Notes: generated from the sequence alone by a model not told the origin. DNA of 64,000 nucleotides from Neorhodopirellula lusitana (GCF_900182915.1 NZ_FXUG01000019.1:1-64000), one strand, 5' to 3'; shown: positions 46,434 to 56,823, numbered from the stretch's first letter. Numbers and translations: made by a program.

Positions 46434-49400
46434 ATGAATCGACTTGCGTTCACTGTGAAGTCCATTTTGTTGGGTCTGACCTTGTTGTCTCTCGCTGTGC
46501 CTGTGCTGCGTGCAGAGGACGCGTCGCAAGTTCGGTCGTCGGACGCCAAGCCGAACATCATTCTCGTGATGGCCGACGACCAGGGTTGGGGAGACGTTGG
46601 ATACAACGGTCATCCTTTCGTGAAAACGCCTGAGATCGATGCGATGGCGAACGACGGGTTTGTGTTCGACCGTTTCTATGCGGCCGCCCCGGTTTGTTCG
46701 CCTACCCGAGCGAGCGTCATGACCGGGCGCAATCCGATCCGTTGCAAGGTGACCAATCATGGACGCTACATGCGGCCTCAGGAACAGACGATTGCCGAGT
46801 CGTTAAAAGCCGCCGGGTACGTCACCGGGATCTTCGGCAAAGTCCACCTCGGGTCGGGCCAGCCTGACTCGCCGTGCAACCCGACCGGCATGGGCTTCGA
46901 CGAGTGGTGCATCGGTTTGAACTATTTCGACAACGATCCCTACCTCAGCCGCAATGGGAAAGTCGAACATCGCGAGGGCAAAGGCTCGGTCCTTGCCATG
47001 GACGACGCGATCGAGTTCGTGTCGAAACATGGTGTCTCAAACGAGGGCGTATCGAAAAAGGATGCCAGCGATCAGCCATTTTTCATGACCGTTTGGTTTC
47101 CGTCCCCGCATGACCCGCACCAGGAAGTTCCCGACGGACCGCCGCTGTATACGGGAAAGGAACACGCCGGCTACTACCGAGAAATCACGCTGCTCGATCA
47201 GCAACTCGGACGACTGCGGAAGCATCTCCGGCATCTGGGAATCCAGGACAACACGATCCTTTGGTACTGCAGTGACAACGGCGGACTGAATCGAGAGACG
47301 TCGGGCGGACGCGAGAGAAAAGGCAGCGTCTACGAAGGCGGTCTGCGGGTACCCGGGATCATCGAATGGCCTGCTGCAGATTTGCATGGAAGAACGGGAG
47401 TGCCGGTTTGGACGTGTGATATCTATCCAACTTTGCTGTCCATGGCTGGAGTCGATTCGCCGTTGGACGTGGACGGAACCCAAAACCTTGACGGGATCGA
47501 CGTCAGCAACATCATCGCGGGAAAGTCCAGTTCTCGTGATCAGCCCATGGGGTTTTGGCATCAATTCCAACCCGGCCAGGCGACACATAGCGACCGAATC
47601 CTAAAAGCCATCATGGAAAAGCAGCAGGCGGGGGCACCGTTGCCGCACAACGAGCATCGGATGCGGAAGGACGTCGACGAGTTTCCGCAGTTTGTTCAAA
47701 CCAAGACGACGGGCCACGCCGCCTGGAACGATTGGCCATGGAAGCTGCATCGCATCAACGGTAAGAAGTTCGAACTGTACAACTTGGTCGACGATCCGAT
47801 GGAGCAGAACGACCTTTCTGGCGATCCCGTCCAGCACGATCGATTGGTTCGCATGCAAACGGCTCTGGTTGGATGGATGCGATCAGTCGTCCGCAGCATC
47901 AACGGCGTCGACTACCAGGACGCGTCAAAGCCGGTCATCGTTCCAACGCCAGTGTCGCTCAAGTTCGATCCGAGCACGGAGTCGTGTGTGATCGACGAGA
48001 GTTCTCGCATCCTAGTGCGACCGACCGAAAAGCAAGCTTCTTTGTTGCCGTCGCATGGAAAGGTGCTCGCCAGCGAGTTGGAAATCTTGACGGGGCTCCG
48101 TGTCCCGGTCGTTGTTGGCGCGGACAAAGCCGAGCCTAACGATATCGTGTTGTCTTGCCTCTCTGGTGATAACGAGGACCAAGGCAACGATGCGGATTCC
48201 GAACGCTACACGCTCGCTGTCGGAAGCGATGGGATTCTAATCTCGGCGGATTCGTTCGTGGGGGTCACGCACGGAACCTCTTCCCTGCTGCAACTGATCG
48301 ACGCCGACACGCTTGCGGTTCCATCGGTATCCATTGAAGACCATCCCGCCGCGCCTTACCGAGCGTTGATGGTGGATGTTGCTCGCACGCCTCATTCGAT
48401 CGGCGTGATCAAGGACGCCGTGCGTCTTTGTCGGCTCTACAAGGTGCGCTACCTGCAATTGCACCTGACCGACGACCAACACTTCACGTTCCCGTTTTCG
48501 CCGGTCACCGACAACCTTCAGCGAAATCATTGCTACACGCTGGGCGAGTTAAAAAACCTGGTCACGTACGCGGACGCTCGGGGCGTCACGATCATTCCGG
48601 AACTCGATCTGCCGGGACATTCGAGCCGTTTGCGAGCATCCGGGTATCTGTCGCCGGGCGAAAATGATGCTGATGTGGCTTCGCCAGAGAACTACGAGAA
48701 GATCGGAAAAATCATTGATGCGATGATCGATGTTTTCGAAAGTTCGCCCTATTTCCACATCGGCGGCGATGAATCGGGAGCGGGCCGGAAATTGGTTCCG
48801 TTTCTTGCCGAGGTCAACAAACGGGTTCGTGCGCGAGGCCGACGTCTACTCGTTTGGGAGGGCTTTCACGGAGCCCCGACGGATCTCATTCCTGCCACCG
48901 GCGACGACCGAGTCATCGTGATGGCTTGGGAAAGTTCCTACAACGCGCCGTGGGACCTGCTCAACAACGGCTACCAAATCATCAACGCTTCGTGGAAGCC
49001 GACCTATCTGACCGGAGGATACGGCGGACTGATTCATGCTGGTTCAACCGGCGGAAAACGATTCCCGCTGGAGGACATTTATCGTTGGAACAAGGACACG
49101 TTCATGCACTGGGAACCCGGTCGGCCTGTTTTCGAAGATCGCGGGCCGAGTGATCCCAACCGTGACGACGGTGAGTGGAACGCTGGATGGATCGGCAAAG
49201 ACGATCAAATTCTGGGCGGTCAGATGTTGTACTGGGAACAATACGAATGCAGTGTGCTTCACTTTCTCTCGCCTCGCCTTCCAATTCTCGCCGAGCGATT
49301 GTGGAACCCGTCGGCCGGTCTTTCGTTCGCTGAATTTCAAGAACGAATCGCCACCGTGCATGAACGAGTCCTCCCGGTGCTGCAGCCGATCGAGATTCTG

Positions 49401-50156
49401 CCGGTCGCCGACGATCCATCGCATCCGGTGGTCGGCCTGTACCAACCGTACGCCGGAGACGAAATCAAAGTCACGCTTCGCAACCGAACTAAGGTCAACG
49501 GAGTCATTCGCTACAGCACCGGCGGATGGTCGGGGCAGCTTAACTCGCCAAACTTCCAACCCGTTCCCAAACCCGACCAAATCTATGACGGTCCGTTGAC
49601 AGCCCGCGGCCCCTTCAGCGTGCGGGCTGAATTGGTACGCGACGATTCGGTCCCGGTCGACGGCCATTCATGGCAGTTCTACAACAACTGGCCCAATCGA
49701 GTGGAAGTGACTGAATTCGACATCGGGCGACGAAGCTTGCGAAAGGTACCTGACCTCGCCGCGTTGCCGGAATCAAAAAGACTTCGGCAGTATCAGATGC
49801 CCTACGTCAGAGGGCTCATGCAAAACGTGGCTGTTCGGGGACAAATGACGCGGGCTGATCTCGTTGCCCCGGCAAGCGGCACGCACACGTTGGAGTTACG
49901 CACTCAAAGTGGTCACGCAACTTTGTACTTCGATCAAAATCAAAACGGTCGGTTCGAAGATGACGAGATTCTCGTCAAAGACAGCCCGAATGATGAGTCC
50001 GGGCAAAAAGCCGAGGTGACGCTGACCCAGGGCGAGCGATATCAAATTCGAATCGATCACTCAACCGGAATGCCGCGTCCGGTGCTATCGCTTTCGATCA
50101 CCGTTCTGGGCGGCAAGCGAACCGAAATCAGCCAGTTCCTTCAGTTGCCGCGTTGA
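46434..50156 (+). CDS. Fused N-acetylglucosamine-type sulfatase and GH20 beta-hexosaminidase
   Basis: The 1,240-residue exported protein starts with a signal peptide (ILLGLTLLSLAVPVLRA). Residues 38-480 are an S1 sulfatase: PNIILVMADDQGWGDVGYNG binds calcium, and Cys88 in CSPTRASVMTGR is the residue converted to formylglycine; the GIFGKVHLGS and SDNGG blocks follow. From about 505, VPTPVSLKFDPSTESCVIDE begins a GH20b-type domain, and about 650-960 is the GH20 barrel: YLQLHLTDDQHFTFPF, IIPELDLPGHSSRL, FHIGGDES with the Asp779-Glu780 pair, and GGQMLYWEQY. A beta-rich tail holds a DQNQNGRFEDDE calcium-type loop. It should remove sulfate and then GlcNAc/GalNAc from one chain end, two steps in one polypeptide. 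The catalytic residues of both parts look intact. Confidence 0.9.
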   Translation: MNRLAFTVKSILLGLTLLSLAVPVLRAEDASQVRSSDAKPNIILVMADDQGWGDVGYNGHPFVKTPEIDAMANDGFVFDRFYAAAPVCSPTRASVMTGRNPIRCKVTNHGRYMRPQEQTIAESLKAAGYVTGIFGKVHLGSGQPDSPCNPTGMGFDEWCIGLNYFDNDPYLSRNGKVEHREGKGSVLAMDDAIEFVSKHGVSNEGVSKKDASDQPFFMTVWFPSPHDPHQEVPDGPPLYTGKEHAGYYREITLLDQQLGRLRKHLRHLGIQDNTILWYCSDNGGLNRETSGGRERKGSVYEGGLRVPGIIEWPAADLHGRTGVPVWTCDIYPTLLSMAGVDSPLDVDGTQNLDGIDVSNIIAGKSSSRDQPMGFWHQFQPGQATHSDRILKAIMEKQQAGAPLPHNEHRMRKDVDEFPQFVQTKTTGHAAWNDWPWKLHRINGKKFELYNLVDDPMEQNDLSGDPVQHDRLVRMQTALVGWMRSVVRSINGVDYQDASKPVIVPTPVSLKFDPSTESCVIDESSRILVRPTEKQASLLPSHGKVLASELEILTGLRVPVVVGADKAEPNDIVLSCLSGDNEDQGNDADSERYTLAVGSDGILISADSFVGVTHGTSSLLQLIDADTLAVPSVSIEDHPAAPYRALMVDVARTPHSIGVIKDAVRLCRLYKVRYLQLHLTDDQHFTFPFSPVTDNLQRNHCYTLGELKNLVTYADARGVTIIPELDLPGHSSRLRASGYLSPGENDADVASPENYEKIGKIIDAMIDVFESSPYFHIGGDESGAGRKLVPFLAEVNKRVRARGRRLLVWEGFHGAPTDLIPATGDDRVIVMAWESSYNAPWDLLNNGYQIINASWKPTYLTGGYGGLIHAGSTGGKRFPLEDIYRWNKDTFMHWEPGRPVFEDRGPSDPNRDDGEWNAGWIGKDDQILGGQMLYWEQYECSVLHFLSPRLPILAERLWNPSAGLSFAEFQERIATVHERVLPVLQPIEILPVADDPSHPVVGLYQPYAGDEIKVTLRNRTKVNGVIRYSTGGWSGQLNSPNFQPVPKPDQIYDGPLTARGPFSVRAELVRDDSVPVDGHSWQFYNNWPNRVEVTEFDIGRRSLRKVPDLAALPESKRLRQYQMPYVRGLMQNVAVRGQMTRADLVAPASGTHTLELRTQSGHATLYFDQNQNGRFEDDEILVKDSPNDESGQKAEVTLTQGERYQIRIDHSTGMPRPVLSLSITVLGGKRTEISQFLQLPR

Positions 50157-50252
50157 GATCGAACGCGTTGAAATCGAAACAGAGATGAAACTAAGTGCCA
50201 TCGTGTGCGTTCATGTTGGCAGTGGCTTTTAGCCGCTGCTTGTTTGCTGGGC

Positions 50253-50273
50253 GTGGCTGGGGGCCCCAGCCAC
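50253..50273. terminator. GC-rich hairpin between convergent genes
   Basis: GTGGCTGGGG and CCCCAGCCAC flank a single G at 50263. The perfect 10-bp arms lie between the sulfatase-GH20 stop and the stop of the convergent nucleoside-hydrolase-like gene, a position where a two-way terminator is expected. No T-run. Confidence 0.55.
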
Positions 50274-50304
50274 ATACATGTGGGGCTTGTTGGAAAGCAC
50301 GTTG

Positions 50305-51810
50305 CTAGCGAGCAACTGGGGTGTCTACCGGGAGAATCGGGGTTGTCGGCTCGGCGTCGCTTTTGAAACCGGATACACCTTCTTTGAAAAGATGAATCTT
50401 GTCGATTCGAAAACCGCCGGAACGCCCGCAGATCCAGAAGTAGTGATCGCCCTTGGTGAGATCGTACAACGGGGATGAAAAGTGGCCATCTTTCTTGGCG
50501 ACCGTTCCGTAGTTGTCATGCGTGGTGTGCCACGTGAACCCCAAGCCGCGGTCAAACTCTTCTTGATTGATCGCGTGATAGGTTTTCCGTGTTGATCCGT
50601 AGGGGCTTACCGGATTCAGCCCCATCAGCGTCCAGCAGTCGTTCCACTTGTCCCTTTCAGGTGCGCCTTTGTGAGATGTTCGGAGTGCCATTCGGTACTT
50701 GCCTGGATTGTTAACGCGAAGCTTGTACATCAACACGCCTTCATGCTGATGGCTGATCTTGTCAATCCACGAAGGCATCCAGCGAATGTAACCCTTGCCG
50801 CTGTAGTCGGGTTCAGTGGTGTCCAGAATCCAGTCATCGGTCAACGGAACACTTTCGGCTTCAATTACCAGTTTCCCGTCGACTTCTTCGAAAGTGCTTG
50901 CGGCAATGGGAGGAACGACGTCAGGATCTACACCCGCTGGTGCGTCGGGAGTTTTCGGGGTTCCACCCTCGTTCGGAATTTCGCCGGAACCGAACCAGGC
51001 CTGCAGTTCAGGAATCGTGACGACTTCATCGGGGCCATTGATGCCAATCAGCCAAGTGATCATGCCCGCGTCGGAAACGTCCGGCTTTCCTGCCGAGATG
51101 CGGTCAAAGACCCAGTTCAGATTGGAGTCCGCATGGGTCTGGAGCCAGCTGAAATCGGAATGGGCCGATCCCTTGAGCCCGCTGCCATTGTTCCCGTTCT
51201 GGTCTCGGATTCTGAGATAGCCAATTCCCGGAACCAACGCCTGGACATCGTTCCAGTTGCGATGCCATAGGCGAGGTTTGAAGTACTCGTTGTAGTTGTG
51301 ATGGGAAACGAGGTTCACATGTTGCCTGGCCCCGCTTTCGGCTGCCGCCAGCGCGCGATAGATCAGCTCCATTGGCCCACCCACAACTAAGTAGAGCGGG
51401 TCGTCTGCCGTGGAGTCGTTGATCACTGATGTCAGATGCGATACCGCTCCGTCTGGATCATTCGCCGCGTCAAAGAATCGGCTGCGTTCGAATCCCCAAC
51501 GAGTCTGTCCGCCCATGGCACCCAGCCACATGCGGTTATCCGCCGCCTCGATCTTTTTGTAGTCGAGGAAGTTGTTGAAGTCATAGTGCACCAGATTGTT
51601 TTGCAGACCGGCCTTGGCAAGGATCGCCAGCCCAAGCGGCGTCGCTCCCACGTCATCTGCATCCGCGTCGGGATTGCCATCCGCACTGATCGCAATGCGG
51701 TTGGCGCTCGTCCAGGGTGACGGCTCCGCATTCACTTTTGTTAGTTGTCCAGAGCTGAAAAGAATCGCTGCTGACAAAAAGTGCAGAAGCCTTGCGTTGA
51801 AAAATCTCAT
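50305..51810 (-). CDS. Secreted nucleoside-hydrolase-like / carbohydrate-binding protein
   Basis: The 501-residue product begins at the ATG at 51810; 52 upstream codons are open but look non-coding. It has a signal peptide (LLHFLSAAILFSSGQLTKVNA). Residues 30-300 look like the nucleoside-hydrolase-like (Sde182/DUF1593) fold, with the acidic metal-type loop ISADGNPDADADDVGATPLG and LVVGGPMELIYRALA. A Pro-rich linker leads to a C-terminal domain (about 350-490; LVIEAESVPLTDDWILD) of CBM6-like jelly-roll type. Similar proteins bind cellulose or other glycans; whether this one has catalysis is unknown. It is the only minus-strand gene in the polysaccharide group. Confidence 0.72.
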   Translation of the reverse strand: MRFFNARLLHFLSAAILFSSGQLTKVNAEPSPWTSANRIAISADGNPDADADDVGATPLGLAILAKAGLQNNLVHYDFNNFLDYKKIEAADNRMWLGAMGGQTRWGFERSRFFDAANDPDGAVSHLTSVINDSTADDPLYLVVGGPMELIYRALAAAESGARQHVNLVSHHNYNEYFKPRLWHRNWNDVQALVPGIGYLRIRDQNGNNGSGLKGSAHSDFSWLQTHADSNLNWVFDRISAGKPDVSDAGMITWLIGINGPDEVVTIPELQAWFGSGEIPNEGGTPKTPDAPAGVDPDVVPPIAASTFEEVDGKLVIEAESVPLTDDWILDTTEPDYSGKGYIRWMPSWIDKISHQHEGVLMYKLRVNNPGKYRMALRTSHKGAPERDKWNDCWTLMGLNPVSPYGSTRKTYHAINQEEFDRGLGFTWHTTHDNYGTVAKKDGHFSSPLYDLTKGDHYFWICGRSGGFRIDKIHLFKEGVSGFKSDAEPTTPILPVDTPVAR

Positions 51811-52620
51811 CTGTTTTGGGTCCGCCTTGGTTAAGTATCGATAGGTTCGGGCGTCCAGGTTAGTTTTTCTATTCCTGTGCAACAACTGGTTTATAGAGAA
51901 AAACGGGGCAAAGATGAGCGAAGCTTCATCCGGCGCGAAAGACTTATTCAATGAACCCAAAACCAAAAGGACCCGCTGGAGGCGACCATTCGAGCAGTAT
52001 TCACGATTGTCGGCTGCTCCTTATTGCGGCCCAATCGCTCCCCATTCATTGAACGCTATTATATGGCTTGGGTTCTAGGGAGCGTGGGCAAGAATGGTCA
52101 TGCCCTAGGCCTTGCCGGGAAAGGATCTTCCATTTGAGTCCGTTGAAGGGGATGCGCCTTTCGGTCCTCGTGTCCGGTGCATCTGGTGCCAGGCAAGACG
52201 ATGGTCAGGCAAGACGATGGCCTGCCTTTGAATCGCATCCTAATAGGGGATGAGCGTATTGGCTGGCCCTGCCAGCGGTCCATCATTCCCCGACGGCTCG
52301 ATACCATTGAGATTACTCGTCAGCGAATCCCAAGCGGTTCACGCCTGACTCGATGTGCTCGTGTCATGAGCCAGCATTGTCAATGCTGCAGCACATTCGA
52401 TCGTAGACCTTGTCGCAAACCACCATGCGGTTTCCACCTTGGGATTCTGCAAGCGGAGAATTCAGGATCTAAGAACCCAGAGCTCGCGGGTTGATTCTGA
52501 ACCTCGTGCCTGGATTGGGTGTCTGTGGATTCGACGTCCTGATTTGACACTGAATCAGCCAAGCGTTTGCGCTAGAATGCTTGGAAACGATTTGAAATGG
52601 AATGAAAGAAAGGCACCGAC
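51811..52620. other. Intergenic region with tandem 16-bp repeat
   Basis: About 810 bp between divergent genes. Two tandem copies of CAGGCAAGACGATGG(T/C) lie at 52190-52221. No credible gene; short open frames are unlike proteins. Confidence 0.45.
52190..52221 (+). repeat. Two 16-bp tandem units
   Basis: CAGGCAAGACGATGGT and CAGGCAAGACGATGGC lie back to back, differing only in the last base. Confidence 0.85.
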
Positions 52621-53286
52621 TTGCTCGATCCAACAACCAAGTACCCGATGGTGATGCCGGACGGGACTGTCATCAAGACAGTCGTTCACCTGAATCAAGT
52701 CATCGATCATCCTCGAATTGAAATCGGCGACTTCACGTACTTCGGTCACTTGGAAGAACTCGAAGACTATGCCAGCTTTATAGCGCCGTTTTTGTTTCCA
52801 CTCAGCCTTGAGCGTCTGTGCATTGGCAAGTTTTGCCAGTTCGCTCATGGCGTTCGATTCATTACCAGTTCGGCGAATCACGACATGAGTGGTTTCTCGA
52901 CCTACCCGTTCCGGAACTTCATGATGAGTGAAGCAACCACGTCCGATGACATCAGGGCAATGTTTGAGGTTCCTGGCCGAAAGGGCGATACCGTGATTGG
53001 CAACGACGTGTGGATTGGTACTGAGGCACTTGTCATGCCGGGCGTGAACATTGGAGACGGTGCAATCATCGCAGCCCGGGCCGTGGTTGCGAAGGACGTC
53101 CCACCCTACACGATCGTTGCCGGGAACCCAGCCAAGCCAGTCAGAAATCGGTTTGATGAACAGGTGACAAATCGGCTGCTCGATCTTCGTTGGTGGGACT
53201 GGCCGGTCAAGAAGATCGAAGGCAATCTCGATGCGATTGCCAACGCCGATATCGAAGCTCTTGAGTTGACTGGTTCTGGGCTGTAG
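52621..53286 (+). CDS. CatB/Vat-type hexapeptide acetyltransferase
   Basis: The 221-residue product begins at TTG 52621, with AAGAAAGG about 7 bp before it as ribosome site. The left-handed beta-helix is read from repeated hexapeptides: [39 protein letters not shown] and [19 protein letters not shown], followed by [19 protein letters not shown]. This is the XAT family (CatB, VatA) of acetyl-CoA-dependent O-acetyltransferases. The active-site His lies in ANHDM. These enzymes acetylate sugars or antibiotics such as chloramphenicol and streptogramins; here the neighbours favour a sugar substrate, by inference. Confidence 0.88.
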   Translation: MLDPTTKYPMVMPDGTVIKTVVHLNQVIDHPRIEIGDFTYFGHLEELEDYASFIAPFLFPLSLERLCIGKFCQFAHGVRFITSSANHDMSGFSTYPFRNFMMSEATTSDDIRAMFEVPGRKGDTVIGNDVWIGTEALVMPGVNIGDGAIIAARAVVAKDVPPYTIVAGNPAKPVRNRFDEQVTNRLLDLRWWDWPVKKIEGNLDAIANADIEALELTGSGL

Positions 53287-53841
53287 TTCGACGTTGCTGC
53301 ATTAAGAGATCTTCTTTGTCGCATCTGTCGAGCATGCCCTTTTCGCTAGGGGTTACCATGTATCGCACCGAACGCATTGAAAACTCACTTGACTCTAATT
53401 CCTTCGACGCTTCGAGAGGTGTGTGGCCTGACGACTGAAGAGATTGCTTAGGTGCCAACGTGATTCCGAAGGCTCTCCGTATGGCGAGCGCGACCTCCTT
53501 GCCCTGAAAGCCGTCTGCCTACTCTCAACGCAAACACGCTAGGTCGCAAAGAAGCGAAGAGTCTCACCCCGGCACCCCGTTTTCCTTTGCAACTCGGCGT
53601 GTTGGCGACTTCGTGTTTTCTCTCGATCCCAAGCCAGACGCCTGGCTCTGATTGGCTTTCAGCTTGAGAAGCATCGATGGGGAGCAAGGTCTCTCGGTGC
53701 CAGCAAACTGGCCTACACCTCGACTGAGATACTCTAAAAGACCAATTCCGAACCCAACGGCCTAGAGTTCTTTAATTCCTAAATGTATTATAGTATCGCA
53801 AAGGGTGCTCGGCCTTCGTTTTCATTGGGAATTGAATCAGT
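53287..53841. other. Intergenic region before the GH16 gene
   Basis: About 555 bp without a credible gene. The last 80 bp are AT-rich (near 53770-53800) and probably include the GH16 promoter. Confidence 0.4.
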
Positions 53842-55296
53842 ATGTTAGGTAAGCGGTTGGTTAGAGTTGGCTTATTGGCCGCGATGGGAGCGTTCCTCGC
53901 GATTGGAACGTTTCTCGGCGGGGTTGGCTCGGTAGCGGCGGATGAGCTTGGTGGAAACAGCGTGCTCTTGCCAGCCTCCGATCCTGGGAATGCAGGCGAG
54001 TGGGTTTTGAATCCAAACGTCAGTGATGAGTTCTCATCTCCGCAACTCGACACCAATAAGTGGCTCGTGCAGGGAACCGATGGCGTCTACAAGTCCAACT
54101 GGATCGGGCGGGCACCTTCTCAGTTCTCGACCGACAACGTCCGAATCGAAAACGGGATGTTAAAGATTGAATCTCGCTGGGAACCCGATTTTGAGTTCTC
54201 CGAAAAGCGAGATATGTCATGGAAGAAGGTGAAAGAAGGCCTCGCCTACGAGAACGTGACGACGGCCGCGGTGATTTGTAAGAACGAATTCTTGTATGGC
54301 TATATGGAGATTCGCTGCAAGGCTGCCGACGCTTCGGTGACCAGTGCGTTTTGGGCGACAGGTAGCAACACGGAGTTGGATGTATTCGAGTTTTCGGGGC
54401 GGCCCAAGCAAGCGAATAAGACCCATCTGGAGTCAGAGCTTTGGTCGTCGATCCATGATTGGTCCAAGAAAGGCGGGCCAACCACCTGGACCGACCGATT
54501 GCAGCTGGGGTTCAAAGTGGCCGAAGGGTTTCACGTTTACGGTTTGGATTGGGATCCGGAGTACCTGAAGTTCTATGCGGATGGCAAACTCGTGCGCACG
54601 GTGCTTCGCAAAGAGATTGGAGACGAAGCCTGGGTGTTGACCGGACCGATTAGCATTTGGGTCGACTCGGAAATCTTCCCGTGGCACGGCATCCCCGAAA
54701 AAGAAGATCTGCCAGCCGACTATGAAGTGGACTACATCCGCGTTTGGCAAAAAGGGAACCTACAAGTGCGTCCTCGAGTTCTGGCTGCGGAAGAGGCTGG
54801 CACGGATTTTAGTGAAATGGAATCTGGCCAAGTGGTCTACGATTTCGAATCCCCGGTTCAACTGAAAAGCAAGCAAGAGAATTGGTGGATCGCCGCGGAT
54901 TCACGGCCGCACTTCGGGATCGTGAAAGAGAAGGCGGCTAGTGGCCGAAAGTCACTCCGGTTTCAACACTCCGGTGCAATGGATGGTACTGCAGTTGCTT
55001 TCGCTCCCCATGGTTCCATGAAAGTCGCGTCGGGTCCGCATGAGTTGTCGATGCAAGTGTGGGTCGAACCAGGAAGTTCGGTCCAGCAAATCAACGTGGT
55101 CCTCGAAAACCCTTGGCTGACATTGAAGCCCTTCGATCTGAGTGGCGTCGCAACAGGCGAGTGGGTGACTTTGACTCAAAAATTCAGTCGCAGCAGTGCC
55201 TCGGGACCCAAAGACCGGCCAAGACTTATCGTGAATCCGGAAGATGCCGGTAAAGGAACGAGCACCGTCTATGTCGACCGGCTGACGATTCGATAG
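53842..55296 (+). CDS. Secreted GH16 family glycoside hydrolase (agarase/carrageenase-like)
   Basis: The 484-residue product has a signal peptide (LVRVGLLAAMGAFLAIGTFL) and a GH16 jelly-roll from about residue 55 to 315. The catalytic motif ExDxxE is ELDVFE, with Glu178 the nucleophile, Asp180 and Glu183 the acid/base; the longer spacing is the beta-bulge form seen in agarases, porphyranases and kappa-carrageenases. FHVYGLDWDPEYLKFYADGK and the closing DYEVDYIRVWQKG are typical. A further 160 residues (VVYDFESPVQ on) form a beta-sandwich-like domain, perhaps for binding carbohydrate. Activity on a galactan is likely, but the exact substrate is not decidable. Confidence 0.88.
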   Translation: MLGKRLVRVGLLAAMGAFLAIGTFLGGVGSVAADELGGNSVLLPASDPGNAGEWVLNPNVSDEFSSPQLDTNKWLVQGTDGVYKSNWIGRAPSQFSTDNVRIENGMLKIESRWEPDFEFSEKRDMSWKKVKEGLAYENVTTAAVICKNEFLYGYMEIRCKAADASVTSAFWATGSNTELDVFEFSGRPKQANKTHLESELWSSIHDWSKKGGPTTWTDRLQLGFKVAEGFHVYGLDWDPEYLKFYADGKLVRTVLRKEIGDEAWVLTGPISIWVDSEIFPWHGIPEKEDLPADYEVDYIRVWQKGNLQVRPRVLAAEEAGTDFSEMESGQVVYDFESPVQLKSKQENWWIAADSRPHFGIVKEKAASGRKSLRFQHSGAMDGTAVAFAPHGSMKVASGPHELSMQVWVEPGSSVQQINVVLENPWLTLKPFDLSGVATGEWVTLTQKFSRSSASGPKDRPRLIVNPEDAGKGTSTVYVDRLTIR

Positions 55297-55401
55297 GGAA
55301 ACGGTGAGCCGATCAGGCAACTGACCTGATTTTGCTGTTGCCGCGACTAATGTTCCCACAGGGGCTCACTAAGCGAGGTGAGTTCCCCTAAGATTGTCTG
55401 T

Positions 55402-56208
55402 ATGAAAGAACCTAAACGAATCATCGCTGGCCTGTGCCTCTGTCTTTTTTCTGTTCTTCCGCTTACTGCGTACGCGGACGAAACGGGCTTTGTCCCGCTG
55501 TTTGGTGGAGAATCGCTCGACGGTTGGGCTTCGGCTCGTTCTAAGGGCGACGGTGACTACGGCCCCTATTCGGTCAACAAAGACGAAAAGGCAATCCACG
55601 TCTATGCGGGCCGTGAGGATGGATCGAAACAGGAGACGGATTTCCTTTATACCGACAAGGATTTCAGTCACTACGTCCTCAAGCTTGAGTACAAGTGGCT
55701 TGACAATCGCTATGCACCGCGAGCGAATTATGATCGCGACGCGGGGCTTCTGTTCCACATCCACGGGAACCTCTCGAAGGTTTGGCCGCTATCGCTAGAA
55801 ATGCAGATCGGAGAGTCACCAGCCGACAAGCCTCAGGGCAAGAAAGAGAAGGGACGCTTTCATACTGGTGATCTGTTCGTCTTGGGCAGGAATCTGCATA
55901 CCGAGACCCCGGTGGGGGCAGGGTATTACAGCCCCGATGCCAAGCGGAGGAAAGGTAGAGGAGTTCCCACGAATCGCGGCTTGGAGAATCCCAAGGGCCA
56001 GTGGAACAAAATGGAGCTTCGGGTTCACGGCAGTGAGAAGGCAACCTTTATCTTCAACGATGAAGTGGTCTTAGAAACCTTTCGCTTCACCCAGCAAGAC
56101 GAGCAAGGCAACACCAGTCCGCTAGAAAAAGGCCGCATTGGTCTGCAAGCCGAATGGGCAGAGATCCTTTACCGGAACATCCGCATCAAGGAACTGCCGA
56201 CTGAGTGA
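55402..56208 (+). CDS. DUF1080 (3-keto-disaccharide hydrolase family) secreted protein
   Basis: The 268-residue product from ATG 55402 (eight upstream codons open to a GTG at 55378) has a signal peptide (RIIAGLCLCLFSVLPLTA) and the DUF1080 opening FVPLFGGESLDGW. Further family marks are LKLEYKWLDNR, DAGLLFHIHG, SLEMQIGE and the ending GRIGLQAEWAEILYRNIRIKEL. The jelly-roll fold is related to laminin-G/GH16-like lectins; some members hydrolyse 3-keto-glycosides. It follows the GH16 gene by 105 bp in the same direction and may be co-transcribed. Confidence 0.9.
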   Translation: MKEPKRIIAGLCLCLFSVLPLTAYADETGFVPLFGGESLDGWASARSKGDGDYGPYSVNKDEKAIHVYAGREDGSKQETDFLYTDKDFSHYVLKLEYKWLDNRYAPRANYDRDAGLLFHIHGNLSKVWPLSLEMQIGESPADKPQGKKEKGRFHTGDLFVLGRNLHTETPVGAGYYSPDAKRRKGRGVPTNRGLENPKGQWNKMELRVHGSEKATFIFNDEVVLETFRFTQQDEQGNTSPLEKGRIGLQAEWAEILYRNIRIKELPTE

Positions 56209-56823
56209 GGCCGCTTGAGGTGGCATGCCAGTTAGCTGACGGAGCAGGCTCAGGGACCGCCATTTTGGACCTGTTTGTCTTCCCGATACTTGCATGGAAT
56301 CGGTGCTTGCACGGAACCGATTCCGACACTTTCACGGCGACGAAATCGAATGGCGAGCAAGGTGTTCCAGTCCGCACGACTCGCCCACGGTTTAACGAAG
56401 ATTGCTCATGCAGCGGATTCTGCATGTGGCTCATTTTCTTCCACGCAGACTGGCATGAAGTGACGGCCCGCCGCACTGAGGACGTACGTCCTGTCGGCGA
56501 AGAATGGATGCTGGATGCCGAAATGGTAGGGCACACGGTTGTTCCTGCCGAGAGCGAGCGAGATGCAGAGCAATGCGCCGAAGTGATAGCGATCTGCCCG
56601 CTTCCTAAATGAAGTTGACGAGACGGACTTTTCGGTAGGTAACTTATTGGGCTTTTTCGTTGCCTTCGACTTTCAGGTTTGATGCCTATTCTTGTAGAGG
56701 CGGGCTCAACCACGTACGTTTTCGGCAAATCGATCACGATGCATTTTGCCGTTCAATGGATAGTCTCTCATTTTATCTTTCGTTCAACGATGGACAGCGG
56801 AGTATCAACAAACGCCTACAATC
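56209..56823. other. Intergenic region upstream of the ATP-grasp gene
   Basis: About 615 bp. A plus-strand open frame of about 130 codons ending near 56612 includes a protein-like stretch (WHEVTARRTEDVRPVGEEW), but it lacks a sensible start and I cannot support it as a gene. It may be a remnant. Otherwise empty. Confidence 0.3.

Noticed and set aside
52621-53286. Chloramphenicol or streptogramin resistance gene
   Set aside because: The CatB/Vat family is broad; nothing here marks an antibiotic substrate, and the neighbours deal with glycans.
56205-56612. Plus-strand frame of about 135 codons
   Set aside because: Some protein-like residues near its end, but it starts inside the DUF1080 stop region and has no sensible start or family; kept only as an intergenic note.
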